From CAYUMU01 sp964445985 (GTDB taxonomy: Bacteria > Planctomycetota > Planctomycetia > Pirellulales > S012-138), in NCBI GenBank assembly GCA_964445985.1, contig CAYUMU010000018.1, positions 1-64,000 on the forward strand: a stretch of DNA of 64,000 nt, written 5' to 3'. Below, one piece after another: positions 6,801 to 15,615 of this stretch; position 1 is the stretch's first letter; the number at the start of each line of letters is the position of its first letter. The notes under the pieces were generated by a model that searched no databases, was not told the DNA's origin, and saw nothing but the letters and a program-made list of their open reading frames with translations. The position numbers and the translations under genes are program-made.

Positions 6801-8861
6801 TTACTTCCCCTTATTCGCCGGCATTTCCCCCCGCTTATACCGCCCCCAGTAATCATCCAGCGCCCGCTTCACCTTATTGCTCAGCAGTACCGCGCCCAGA
6901 ATGTTGGGGAAAGCCATCGAAAGAATCATCAGGTCGCTGAACGCCAGGATGTTGCTTTGCGAGAGCAGCGAGCCGAGGAAGGCGCAGATCACGAATACAA
7001 TCTTGAATACGATCGACGCCTTGGGGCCAAACAGCAGCACGCTGCAGCGTTCGCCGTAATAGCTCCATGAGATCAGCGTGGAATAGGCGAACATCACCAC
7101 GGCGATGCAGAGCACCCAGGTAAATGCCTCGTGGGCCGTGCTCACCGCCTTCATCGTCAAGGCGGCCCCGTTGTCGGTGGCGATCCATTTGGCCTTGTCT
7201 TGTTCGCCCGCCAGCACGGCTTGGGCCTGCTCCGACTGTTTTTTCAAAGCGCTAATGGTCTCGGCGGGTTCGCCGGCGTTTTGAGCCGCCTCCAAGCGTT
7301 CGTTGGCGTTCATCAGGTCGAGCGAAGCGGCGGGCACGTCGGCCTTGTAAGCGCCGGTGATGACCATCATCAGCCCTGTCATGGTGCATACCACCACGGT
7401 ATCGATGAACGGTTCGAGCAAAGCCACGATGCCTTCGCTCACCGGCTCATCGGTCTTGGCCGCCGAGTGGGCGATCGAAGCCGAGCCCACCCCGGCCTCG
7501 TTCGAGAACGCGGCTCGCTTGATACCGATGATCAGTACGCCCACCACCCCGCCGCGCACGCCTTCGCCCGTAAAGGCGCCATCGAGAATGGCGGCGAACG
7601 CGTCGTCGATATGGCTGAAATTGGTGAGCAGCACCCACAGTCCCATGAACATGTACAGGCCGCACATCAGCGGCACGATCTTGCCGGCCACGTTGCCAAT
7701 GCTGCGGATGCCGCCGATGATCACCACGCCCACCATAATGGCCATGATCAGTCCATATACCCAGGCGAAACGATCTGGCTGCAAGAGGTCGCTGCCATAA
7801 CGGTTGAAATTCTCTTGCACGGCGCCCAGCGACTGCACCACCTGAAAAGTATTGCCGCCGCCGAGCGAGGCCAGCACGCAAAAAATGGCGAACATCGGCG
7901 CCAGCACCAAACCCAGCCGGCCCAAGCCCAACTCGCGCAGGCCGTCTTTCAAGTAGTGCATGGGGCCGCCCGAAACCGTGCCGTCGGGCAGCACCCGCCG
8001 GTACATCAGGCCCAACGTGCATTCGGCAAACTTGGCGGTCATGCCGAACAGGCCGGCGATGATAATCCAGAACACCGCCCCCGGTCCGCCGGTGCCCACG
8101 GCAATCGCCACGCCGGCAATATTCCCCAGGCCCACGGTCGCCGAGAGCGCCGAAGCCAGGGCTTGAAAGTGCGAAACCTCGCCCACGTTGTTGGGGTCGT
8201 CGTAATCGCCGCGGGTCAGCCGAATGGCGTGCCAAAAGCCGCGAAAGTTGATGAATGCCATGCGGAGGGTAAAAAACACGGCCCCCAAGCCCAGCCACAG
8301 CACCACGAATGGCACGCTGGTCCCCAGGTCGTCTTTCCCCAACCGTAACCAGCCCGACGAAGCCACGCCGCGCGGAAACTCATAAGGAATCGGCCCCCCC
8401 GCCGCCTGAACGGCCTGAAGGAACTCGGCCCCTGGGGCATCGTTGTACCGAGGTCCCGATCCAAAATCGTAAAACAGCACGGTCTCCAGCGGCGACACAA
8501 TATATTTACCGAACCAGGCATCAAGCCAAGTGGCGAAACTGGGCGGATTGGGGTTCTTGGCCGGCGACTGGGAATCGGGGACCGGCGTTTTGGTGGGCGA
8601 CCCCTCGGCTCCCGGCTCAAGCAAGGCAGAATCGGCCGGCGGCAACACAGTATCAGCCGGCGGCAAGGACGTGTCGGCCTGGGCAATGACCACCGAGCCA
8701 GACCGGCGATTGCCGGAGGCCTGTGGGGGTGAATCGCCCCCGCTTTCGGCGATCACCCAAGTACCAATTACCGCCACCAAACCCAAGCCACAAACAAGAC
8801 TTGGGAACAACCGAGACTTTCGGGCGAGACGACGTCGCAACATTGGGTCCAAACCTCTCAC
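6801..8861 (-). CDS. Na+/alanine symporter family transporter (AGCS)
   Basis: A 686-residue protein. After an N-terminal hydrophobic segment and a Pro/Ala-rich linker (to about residue 110) it shows about ten membrane helices and conserved AGCS segments: GNIAGVAIAVGTGGPGAVFW, MFIGLW-like helices, NEAGVGSASIAHSAA and SWSYYGERC. It most likely imports alanine or glycine with sodium at the inner membrane. It is longer than usual (~450-540) because of the N-terminal extension and a charged, coiled-coil-like insertion of about 60 residues between two helices (near residues 515-585). A second ATG seven codons in is possible. Confidence 0.9.
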   Translation of the reverse strand: MRGLDPMLRRRLARKSRLFPSLVCGLGLVAVIGTWVIAESGGDSPPQASGNRRSGSVVIAQADTSLPPADTVLPPADSALLEPGAEGSPTKTPVPDSQSPAKNPNPPSFATWLDAWFGKYIVSPLETVLFYDFGSGPRYNDAPGAEFLQAVQAAGGPIPYEFPRGVASSGWLRLGKDDLGTSVPFVVLWLGLGAVFFTLRMAFINFRGFWHAIRLTRGDYDDPNNVGEVSHFQALASALSATVGLGNIAGVAIAVGTGGPGAVFWIIIAGLFGMTAKFAECTLGLMYRRVLPDGTVSGGPMHYLKDGLRELGLGRLGLVLAPMFAIFCVLASLGGGNTFQVVQSLGAVQENFNRYGSDLLQPDRFAWVYGLIMAIMVGVVIIGGIRSIGNVAGKIVPLMCGLYMFMGLWVLLTNFSHIDDAFAAILDGAFTGEGVRGGVVGVLIIGIKRAAFSNEAGVGSASIAHSAAKTDEPVSEGIVALLEPFIDTVVVCTMTGLMMVITGAYKADVPAASLDLMNANERLEAAQNAGEPAETISALKKQSEQAQAVLAGEQDKAKWIATDNGAALTMKAVSTAHEAFTWVLCIAVVMFAYSTLISWSYYGERCSVLLFGPKASIVFKIVFVICAFLGSLLSQSNILAFSDLMILSMAFPNILGAVLLSNKVKRALDDYWGRYKRGEMPANKGK

Positions 8862-8995
8862 AAGATGTTGGGCACAGATTTCGTCAGGGTGTCGGCCCGC
8901 CGCTCGGGAGGGAAAGATTCCCCGGGGCCGGGCGACGTTGTATATCGGAACCTAATATTTGTCAATGATTTACGACGATAACCACCACCTAAATT

Positions 8996-9023
8996 ATTTT
9001 ACACATAGAACCTTGCGTAAAAT
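8996..9023. promoter_or_regulatory. candidate operator upstream of the sufR-like gene
   Basis: A perfect 7-bp inverted repeat, ATTTTAC ... GTAAAAT, with a 14-nt spacer, in an AT-rich stretch unusual for this genome. A second perfect palindrome, TAAGA-T-TCTTA, lies at 9035-9045. Both precede the regulator gene, as expected for autoregulation. The role is inferred. Confidence 0.4.
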
Positions 9024-9055
9024 GTCCAGCCGCGTAAGATTCTTAGAGGAAACAC

Positions 9056-9124
9056 ATGTCAGACGGAAGACCGAGGGGCCACGCAGGTTCCTCCCGGTTC
9101 CCACGGCCGGCCCTTTGCAGCTAA
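9056..9124 (+). CDS. possible 22-codon leader peptide
   Basis: An ATG five bases after a GAGGA Shine-Dalgarno-like sequence opens a short frame ending with Cys-Ser and TAA, 14 nt before the regulator's start. It is the best ribosome-binding site in this region, but such a short frame can be chance. Confidence 0.25.
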   Translation: MSDGRPRGHAGSSRFPRPALCS

Positions 9125-9138
9125 AACTCTCTCCCCCT

Positions 9139-9849
9139 ATGTCTACCGCGAGCGAAACCAGCGACCAGGCGTTACTGGATTACCTGCGAAAAACAGGGGG
9201 TGCGACCGTTGCCGAGCTGTGTGAGGCCGCTTCGGTCACGCCCAACGCGGTGCGCCAGCGCCTGACGCGGCTGATGAGCCAGGGCCTGGTGGAACGAGGG
9301 GTGGAACGCGCCGTGGAACGCACTGCCGCAGGCCATGCGGATCCGGTTGCCGATCGATCGACCGGCCGAGGTCGGCCCACGCATCAATACCGGCTGTCGG
9401 AAAAAGCCCGGCGTCAGGCAGGCAGCAATTTTGCCGACCTGGCCACCGTGCTCTGGCGCGAGTTGCGTCATCTGCCCGACCCGGCGGTGCGACGCGGCTT
9501 GCTGCAGCGGCTGGCCACGCAAATGGCCGAAATGTACGCCGGCCAGATTCGCGGAACCACGGTCGAAGAGAAAATGGCCTCGCTGGTCGAGCTGTTCGCC
9601 GAAAGGCGCGTGCCCGTCCGCTGGGAACATGGCCCGCGGCCCGCCCAGGGCCAACCGGCTTCAAGCAGTGCGGGCGGTTTGCCAGTATTGATTGTGGAAG
9701 ACTGTCCGTATCCGCAATTGGCGGAAGAAGATCGCGGGATTTGTTCGTTAGAGAAGCTGTTGTTTTCGCGGTTACTGGAAGAAGACGTGCGACTGGCCCA
9801 ATGCCGGCTCGACGGCCACGCCTGCTGCCAGTTTCAAACCTCGAGCTAA
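9139..9849 (+). CDS. sufR: SufR-like Fe-S cluster sensing transcription regulator
   Basis: A 236-residue protein. Residues 8-55 form a winged helix-turn-helix (GGATVAELCEAASVTPNAVRQRL), followed by a helical dimerisation region. The C-terminus has cysteines 189, 202, 222 and 229/230 in the pattern DCPYP...GIC...CRLDGHACC, which matches the Fe-S ligand region of SufR (C-x12-C then further Cys). SufR proteins repress suf genes when they carry a cluster. The gene sits directly upstream of the suf genes here. The ATG at 9139 is chosen because the helix-turn-helix starts right after it; earlier in-frame starts add non-family sequence. Confidence 0.85.
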   Translation: MSTASETSDQALLDYLRKTGGATVAELCEAASVTPNAVRQRLTRLMSQGLVERGVERAVERTAAGHADPVADRSTGRGRPTHQYRLSEKARRQAGSNFADLATVLWRELRHLPDPAVRRGLLQRLATQMAEMYAGQIRGTTVEEKMASLVELFAERRVPVRWEHGPRPAQGQPASSSAGGLPVLIVEDCPYPQLAEEDRGICSLEKLLFSRLLEEDVRLAQCRLDGHACCQFQTSS

Positions 9850-9935
9850 TGCAGTAAACTGAGCAGTTTGATGTACGACAACCCGACGCATGAGCCCCGC
9901 TTAAGCAACCTTCACTTCGCAGGTAGCAACCAGAG

Positions 9936-10541
9936 ATGACGACAGGCACCCGACCTTGGATCGAAGGCCGCTTCGAAGAAAACGTGATTACCACCACGAT
10001 TGAGCAGGCCGTGAATTGGGCTCGCCAATCGAGCTTGTGGCCCATGACGTTTGGCCTGGCATGTTGCGCCATTGAAATGATGGCCACCGGCGCCAGCCGC
10101 TTCGATATTGCCCGGTTCGGGGCGGAACGATTCTCGGCCACGCCGCGTCAGGCCGACCTGATGATCGTGGCCGGAACCGTCACTTACAAAATGGCCAGCC
10201 GCGTGCGGCGGCTTTACAACCAAATGCCCGACCCCAAATACGTGATCGCCATGGGCGCCTGCACGGTGGGCGGCGGGCCGTATTTCAAGTGGGGTTACCA
10301 CGTGGTCAAAGGCGTGGACCTAGTGGTGCCGGTCGACGTGTACGTGCCCGGTTGCCCCCCGCGTCCCGAGGCCCTGCTCGAAGGGCTCATGCGAATCCAA
10401 GACAAAATCAAAGGTCAACGAATCACCCGCGAACACAGCGGCCAACGAATCGCCGACGAATTGCCGGTTCCTCACCACAGCGGCTATGTCGATGTGCTGG
10501 AGAAAGACCCCGTTCGCGACCACCAAAAAATCACCGGTTAA
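9936..10541 (+). CDS. nuoB: NADH-quinone oxidoreductase subunit B (orphan NuoB)
   Basis: A 201-residue protein with clear NuoB features: the SLWPMTFGLACCAIEMM segment, and four cysteines for the N2 [4Fe-4S] cluster at 43, 44, 109 and 140 (in CCAIE, MGACTVGGGPYF and VPGCPPRPEALL). It should sit at the quinone end of complex I, in the peripheral arm. No other nuo gene is nearby; it lies between sufR and sufC. It starts 86 bp after the regulator. Confidence 0.95.
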   Translation: MTTGTRPWIEGRFEENVITTTIEQAVNWARQSSLWPMTFGLACCAIEMMATGASRFDIARFGAERFSATPRQADLMIVAGTVTYKMASRVRRLYNQMPDPKYVIAMGACTVGGGPYFKWGYHVVKGVDLVVPVDVYVPGCPPRPEALLEGLMRIQDKIKGQRITREHSGQRIADELPVPHHSGYVDVLEKDPVRDHQKITG

Positions 10542-10910
10542 AGAGATCGGTCACCGCTCGGCAGGGAAGAATCCGGCGCCGAGCAGAACCTCCCAACATT
10601 GTCCAACCAGGGGCTCTCATCCCGGCGGGGAATGACAGCCAACCATTGTGCTTTCGATTCTTCCTCAGAGGGGGGGCTGCCAGCCCAGTACGGTTCCACG
10701 GACTGTGCTGAGTCGGCTTCCGGCAACCGCGAGCGGAACCCCCCGGGCAGGCTGAATCCCCAGCCAATCACTTAACCCCAGCAAATGCTTCCCAGGCTCG
10801 CCAGCCCCACGCCGGCAGCCGCACTCTTTGGATGGCAGCGCTCGCTCGGCACCCGGCCGGCAGCGCCGACCGCCGTTATCCCCCACGGGGGGCAACTCCA
10901 ACGAACTTTC
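10542..10910. other. intergenic region between nuoB and sufC
   Basis: About 370 bp. It holds a weak copy of the palindromic CCCGGCGGGGAATGACA-type repeat near 10618-10637 and a GC-rich stretch. No clear promoter, gene or terminator was recognised. The sufC frame is open into it from 10785, but that part is unlike SufC. Confidence 0.5.
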
Positions 10911-11750
10911 ATGAGTAAAACCGTGACCCAAGACACGCTCAAGATCGAAAACCTGCACGTCAACGTGGTCGGCAAGCCCATCCTCAAGGGCGTGAACCTC
11001 GAAATTATTCGCGGAGAAACCCACGCCCTGATGGGCCCCAACGGCTCGGGCAAAAGCACCCTCGGCCTGGCCATCATGGGCCACCCCGGCTACGAAGTCA
11101 CCGCCGGCGCCGTCTACCTGAATGGCGAAAACATCCTCGAGCTGGGCCCCGACGAGCGGGCTCGCCGCGGCGTGTTCATGGCCTTCCAGCGACCCATCGC
11201 CGTGCCCGGCGTGCGAATGGCCGATTTCCTCCGCCACGCCACGACCAACGTCCGCCGCCCCGAGCGGAAAGAAGGCGAAGAACTGCTGCCGATGCGTGAG
11301 TTCCGCAAAGAACTGCGCGACAAAATGACCCAGCTCCGCATGGAATCGGAATTCGCCCGCCGCTATGTCAACGAAGGCTTCTCCGGCGGCGAAATGAAGC
11401 GGGCAGAAATCCTCCAAATGGCCATGCTGCGACCCAAGTTCGCCATCTTGGACGAAACCGATAGCGGCCTGGATGTCGACGCCGTGCGGCTCGCCAGCCA
11501 AAGCATCGCCGAAATTGGCCGCGACGAGATGGGCATCCTCATCATCACCCACCACGACAAACTGCTCGAAGAAAACGTGCCCGACAAAACCCACGTAATG
11601 CTGGGCGGCCGCATTGTGGAAACCGGCGGAGCCGAGTTGGCACGCGAACTGCACGCCAGTGGTTACGACCGCATCCGTGCCGAACACCCGCAGGCGGCTG
11701 CCGACGAAGAAGCCATGCGGCAAGAAGAAAGCATGCAAAAGGCGTTTTGA
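10911..11750 (+). CDS. sufC: Fe-S assembly ATPase SufC
   Basis: A 279-residue ABC-type ATPase: Walker A GPNGSGKST at 42-50, signature FSGGEMKR at 157-164, and Walker B with the catalytic Glu in FAILDETDSGLDVDA near 177-191, followed by the H-loop (ITHHD). It works in the cytoplasm in the SufBC2D scaffold complex. The ATG at 10911 is chosen because it gives the normal SufC N-terminus (LKIENLHV); no Shine-Dalgarno is visible. sufB follows after 70 bp. Confidence 0.96.
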   Translation: MSKTVTQDTLKIENLHVNVVGKPILKGVNLEIIRGETHALMGPNGSGKSTLGLAIMGHPGYEVTAGAVYLNGENILELGPDERARRGVFMAFQRPIAVPGVRMADFLRHATTNVRRPERKEGEELLPMREFRKELRDKMTQLRMESEFARRYVNEGFSGGEMKRAEILQMAMLRPKFAILDETDSGLDVDAVRLASQSIAEIGRDEMGILIITHHDKLLEENVPDKTHVMLGGRIVETGGAELARELHASGYDRIRAEHPQAAADEEAMRQEESMQKAF

Positions 11751-11820
11751 GGATTGGGGAGGCAGCCTGCTTTCCCGTCACTGCCAAAGCGACTCACTCA
11801 TACCAGGTCGAGATAGAATC

Positions 11821-13236
11821 ATGGCCACCGATACCCGAACCGAAAACTTCAATGTTTCGACGGCGGAGATCAATAAATACGACTTCCGCAACGAAGAAAA
11901 ATACATCTTCAAAGCCCGCAAGGGTCTCGATGCCGACATCGTGCATCAAATTTCAGACATGAAGAACGAGCCCGACTGGATGCGGGACTTCCGGCTGAAA
12001 AGCCTGGAGATCTTCAACTCCAAACCCACCCCGCGGTGGGGCGGCAAGCTCGATCTCAATTTCCAAGACATCTTCTACTACATCAAGCCGTCGGATCATC
12101 AGGGCCGCAACTGGGACGACGTGCCCGACGACATCAAGAAAACCTTCGACCGCCTCGGCATTCCCGAAGCCGAAAAGAAGTTTTTGGCCGGCGTGAAGGC
12201 CCAGTACGAAAGCGAAGTGGTCTACGGCTCGCTCCGCGAAGATCTTTCGGCCCAAGGCGTGATCTTCACCGATACCGATTCGGCCATCCGCGAATACCCC
12301 GACCTGGTGCGCGATTACTTCGCCACGGTCATTCCCCCCTCCGATAACAAATTCGCCGCCCTCAACTCGGCCGTGTGGTCGGGCGGTTCGTTCATCTACG
12401 TGCCCAAGGGCGTGAAGATCGACTTCCCCCTTCAGGCTTACTTCCGCATCAACGCCGAGAGCATGGGCCAGTTCGAGCGCACGCTGATCATCGTGGATGA
12501 AGGCGCGCAGATTCATTACGTGGAAGGCTGCACGGCCCCCATGTACACCACCGAAAGCCTGCACTCGGCCGTGGTGGAAATCGTGGTCAAGAAGCACGCC
12601 CGCTGCCGCTACACCACGATTCAGAACTGGGCCAACAACATCTACAACCTGGTGACCAAGCGGGCCATGGCCTACGAGAACGCCACCATGGAGTGGATCG
12701 ACGGCAACCTCGGCAGCCGGCTCACCATGAAATACCCGGCCGTGTATATGATGGAGCCCGGCGCTCGCGGCGAGATTCTCTCGATCGCCTTCGCCTCCGC
12801 CGGCCAGCATCAAGACGCCGGAGCCAAGGTGGTGCATTGCGCTCCGCACACCTCCAGCCAGATCGTTTCCAAGAGCATTTCCAAGGGCGGCGGTCGCAGC
12901 AGCTACCGCGGCCTGGTGCGGGTGGAAAGCGGCGCGGTCAAGTCGCGCTCGAAGGTCGTGTGCGACGCCCTGATTCTCGACCCGCAAAGCCGTAGCGACA
13001 CCTACCCCTACATCGAGATCGAAGAGCAAGACGTGTCGATCGGCCACGAAGCGAGCGTGTCGCGAATTGGCGAAGAACAACTGTTCTACCTCATGAGCCG
13101 CGGCCTCAACGAGGCCGAAGCCAGCACCATGATCGTCGGCGGGTTTATCGAGCCGCTGGTAAAAGAACTGCCCATGGAATACGCCGTGGAAATGAACAAG
13201 CTGATCGAGCTGCAAATGGAAGGCTCGGTGGGGTAA
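11821..13236 (+). CDS. sufB: Fe-S cluster assembly scaffold SufB
   Basis: A 471-residue protein matching SufB along its length: the opening block up to YFATVIPP, the beta-helix core with EGCTAPMYT and the Cys-rich strand around ARCRYTTIQNW, SKSISKGGGRSSYRG, and the ending GFIEPLVKELPMEYAVEMNKLIELQMEGSVG. It builds [4Fe-4S] clusters with SufC and SufD in the cytoplasm. The ATG at 11821 gives the usual N-terminus. Confidence 0.97.
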   Translation: MATDTRTENFNVSTAEINKYDFRNEEKYIFKARKGLDADIVHQISDMKNEPDWMRDFRLKSLEIFNSKPTPRWGGKLDLNFQDIFYYIKPSDHQGRNWDDVPDDIKKTFDRLGIPEAEKKFLAGVKAQYESEVVYGSLREDLSAQGVIFTDTDSAIREYPDLVRDYFATVIPPSDNKFAALNSAVWSGGSFIYVPKGVKIDFPLQAYFRINAESMGQFERTLIIVDEGAQIHYVEGCTAPMYTTESLHSAVVEIVVKKHARCRYTTIQNWANNIYNLVTKRAMAYENATMEWIDGNLGSRLTMKYPAVYMMEPGARGEILSIAFASAGQHQDAGAKVVHCAPHTSSQIVSKSISKGGGRSSYRGLVRVESGAVKSRSKVVCDALILDPQSRSDTYPYIEIEEQDVSIGHEASVSRIGEEQLFYLMSRGLNEAEASTMIVGGFIEPLVKELPMEYAVEMNKLIELQMEGSVG

Positions 13237-13271
13237 AGGCGAATTGATCACCGAGTTGCTGAAGTGAACCT

Positions 13272-13643
13272 GTGTTGGACATGCTGACAAAGCTTCGCGA
13301 GATGGGAATGCTGCCCGCTGGGTGGCATTTCGGAAGTGGCGAGACGCCATCATCGCCAGCCATTGAGACGGCCGTTGGGCTGTGGGCGACATTCAAGAAC
13401 CCGCTGCTGCCAGGCGATGTCTTTCCGGGCGAAGATGGTTCCGTGCTGCTGGTGTTTTATCGGGATGATCGGTGCGTGGAACTAACGATTGATCCTCAGG
13501 GCCTCGTGCGGAACCTGGGAATTGAGCGCGGGCGAGGTTTCGATTTCGAAGCAGTTGCTCAACTATCGAACCCAAGTCGCGCGGACATTCAAACCGCACT
13601 CGAATGTTTGGCAGGGCAAGCCGATTATGACCAGAACGCGTGA
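13272..13643 (+). CDS. hypothetical protein between sufB and sufD
   Basis: A 123-residue protein of unknown function. It has a short N-terminal helix (LTKLREMGMLPAGWHFGSGE), then beta-like strands with ...FYRDDRCVELTIDP. There is no signal peptide or membrane segment, and only two cysteines, so it is unlikely to be an obvious Fe-S carrier. It lies 35 bp after sufB and about 110 bp before sufD, in the same direction, so it is probably co-transcribed. An alternative start at 13281 is possible. Confidence 0.65.
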   Translation: MLDMLTKLREMGMLPAGWHFGSGETPSSPAIETAVGLWATFKNPLLPGDVFPGEDGSVLLVFYRDDRCVELTIDPQGLVRNLGIERGRGFDFEAVAQLSNPSRADIQTALECLAGQADYDQNA

Positions 13644-13753
13644 AGGTTTCAGCTCAGGAACCTCCGCAAACTTCTTCTGCGTTTTGCGGAACTTCATGAG
13701 TGGCTTTTCTGACCAAGAAAACACGAAGCCAAATTTTCCCTCAGATTGAAATT

Positions 13754-15061
13754 ATGTCTGTTACCACCACCCCTTCCGGCTTTACCGATAGCGCCTTCGA
13801 GGCCTTTCTCAGCGCCCGCGACGAGCCAGCTTGGGCCACCGAGCAGCGCCGCGCCGCCTGGCAAACCTTCCAGCAAATGGATTGGCCGGCCGGTGGCAGC
13901 GAGGAATGGCGGCGAACCGATATTCGCATGTTCCGGCTCGACAAGTTCGCGCCGCCGCTAGCGATGCCCGAGGAACTCACGCCGCGGCCTGGCCTGCTGA
14001 CCGAAGGCGTCACCCTCGCCGGCCGCGCCGTCTCGCTCAACAGCCGTGGCATCCTCACCGAACTCGATCCGGCGTTGGCCGCCCAAGGCGTGATTTTTGG
14101 CAGCGCCGAGCAGGTGGTTCGCGAGCATGGCGACTTGCTGCGACCGCACTTTGGCGCCAAGGCATTCAAGGTGGACCACGACCGATTCGCGGCCCTGCAT
14201 GGCGCGTTTTGGTGCGGAGGCGCGGTGCTCTATGTTCCCCGTGGCGTTACCGTGGAAGCCCCCTTCCATGCCCTCTCGGCGCTCACGGCCGATGGCGTCG
14301 ATTTGGGCCGGATCACCGTCGTTTTGGAAGCAGGCGCCGAAGCCACGCTGCTGACCGAAACGGCCGGCGGCGGCAAGCAAAGTTTCCACTGCGGCGCGGT
14401 GGAGTTGCTGCTGGGACCCGGCTCCAAGCTGCGGTTCGTGAGCCTGCAAAACTGGGATCACGCGGTCTGGCACTTCGCCCAACAAAAGGCGCGTTTGGAT
14501 GCCGACGCCCGGCTGCAATGGACGATCGGCGCCCTGGGTGCTCGCTTGGCCAAGGTCAATCAAGAGGTGGCCCTCTGCGGACCCGGCGGCGCGGCCCAGG
14601 TGAATGGCGTGATATTCACCGAAGGCAAGCAGCACCTGGCCTACCACACCCTCCAGCATCACGAAGCCCCCAACTGCAAGAGCGACCTGCTCTACAAGGG
14701 AGCCCTGCAGGATCACTCGCGGATTGTGTGGCGGGGAATGATCAAGGTCGATCCGGGCGCCGACGGCACCGATGGCTACCAGCGGAACGACAACCTGATG
14801 CTATCGACCGAAGCCCGCAGCGATTCGATCCCCGGCCTGGAAATCGAGGCCGACGACGTCCGTTGCACCCACGGCTCGACCACCGGCCAGGTGGATGAAG
14901 AGCTGCTGTTCTACGCCCAAAGCCGCGGCCTCACCCGCCGCGAGGCCACGCGAATGATCGTCTCCGGCTTTTTCCAACAGGTATTCGACCGCATTACGAT
15001 CGACAACGTGCGGGCGGCCCTGGGCGAATCCATCGGCCGCCGCATTCGCGAGTATAGTTGA
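13754..15061 (+). CDS. sufD: Fe-S cluster assembly protein SufD
   Basis: A 435-residue protein of the SufB/SufD family. It has the N-terminal helical region (WRRTDIRMFRLDKF), the strands FWCGGAVLYVPRGV, and a C-terminal block with ARSDSIPGLEIEADDVRCTHGSTTGQ and GLTRREATRMIVSGFF, where Cys and His match the SufD core. It pairs with SufB and SufC in the scaffold. The ATG at 13754 is preferred over 13700 because it gives the normal N-terminal length. Confidence 0.95.
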   Translation: MSVTTTPSGFTDSAFEAFLSARDEPAWATEQRRAAWQTFQQMDWPAGGSEEWRRTDIRMFRLDKFAPPLAMPEELTPRPGLLTEGVTLAGRAVSLNSRGILTELDPALAAQGVIFGSAEQVVREHGDLLRPHFGAKAFKVDHDRFAALHGAFWCGGAVLYVPRGVTVEAPFHALSALTADGVDLGRITVVLEAGAEATLLTETAGGGKQSFHCGAVELLLGPGSKLRFVSLQNWDHAVWHFAQQKARLDADARLQWTIGALGARLAKVNQEVALCGPGGAAQVNGVIFTEGKQHLAYHTLQHHEAPNCKSDLLYKGALQDHSRIVWRGMIKVDPGADGTDGYQRNDNLMLSTEARSDSIPGLEIEADDVRCTHGSTTGQVDEELLFYAQSRGLTRREATRMIVSGFFQQVFDRITIDNVRAALGESIGRRIREYS

Positions 15062-15068
15062 GGGGGGA

Positions 15069-15292
15069 GTGGCTGGTAGCTGGTGGCTAGTTGCTAGCAG
15101 GAAAGGCACGCGGCCTTTGCGTACCACCCGCGCTGCCAATCGCTCGACGGCGCCCCATTTTCGGCCAGAGCGTGCGCGACTGCGGCGGTTTTGCAATTCT
15201 CCACCCGAAAGGTACGCACGGGGTGCGTACCCTACTCGCTGCAACTCGCATCCATTCACTAGTTACCAGCAACCAGCCACTAGCAACTAAGC
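15069..15292. repeat. mosaic of short repeats: CTGGTGGCTAG-type arms around a GGTACGCAC hairpin
   Basis: The left side (15069-15101) is rich in CTGGTAGCTGGTGGCTAG units; the right side (15259-15292) has the complementary kind (ACCAGCAACCAGCCACTAGC), so the two form a loose long inverted repeat. Between them GGTACGCAC (15211-15219) and GTGCGTACC (15223-15231) form a perfect 9-bp hairpin. Confidence 0.75.
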
Positions 15293-15297
15293 CCCCC

Positions 15298-15615
15298 ATG
15301 CCCGACTTCCTGTTCGCCGCCTTGGTTTCCGAAGTTCCCGACCCGGGCCGGGTGTTGGTGGAGGTGGATGAAACGGCCGTGGCCTTGTTTCACGTGGATG
15401 GGCAGTTCTACGCCATCGACGATGTCTGCACGCACGACGGCGGCCCGCTGGCCGAAGGCAAGCTCGAGGGCTGCACCATCGCCTGCCCTCGCCACGGGGC
15501 CAAGTTCGACATCCGCACCGGCGCGGCCCTAACCATGCCCGCCACCAAACCAACCCGCAGCCACGAGGTAAAGGTGGAAGGGGACAAGGTCTACGTGCGG
15601 CTCAAGGGATATTGA
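15298..15615 (+). CDS. Rieske-type ferredoxin
   Basis: A 105-residue Rieske [2Fe-2S] protein with ligand pairs C44-T-H46 (VCTHDGGP) and C63-P-R-H66 (CPRHGAKFD). It has no membrane anchor, so it is a soluble electron carrier of the oxygenase-ferredoxin type. In many genomes such a protein is encoded next to sufBCD, and here it is 236 bp after sufD in the same direction. The ATG at 15298 follows a repeat-rich region and gives the normal N-terminus. Confidence 0.92.
   Translation: MPDFLFAALVSEVPDPGRVLVEVDETAVALFHVDGQFYAIDDVCTHDGGPLAEGKLEGCTIACPRHGAKFDIRTGAALTMPATKPTRSHEVKVEGDKVYVRLKGY

Noticed and set aside
10785..10910. Upstream extension of sufC
   Set aside because: Its residues are unlike SufC, and the ATG at 10911 gives the standard N-terminus.
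11953..13392. A 479-residue open frame on the minus strand
   Set aside because: It is antisense to sufB, whose family identity is certain.
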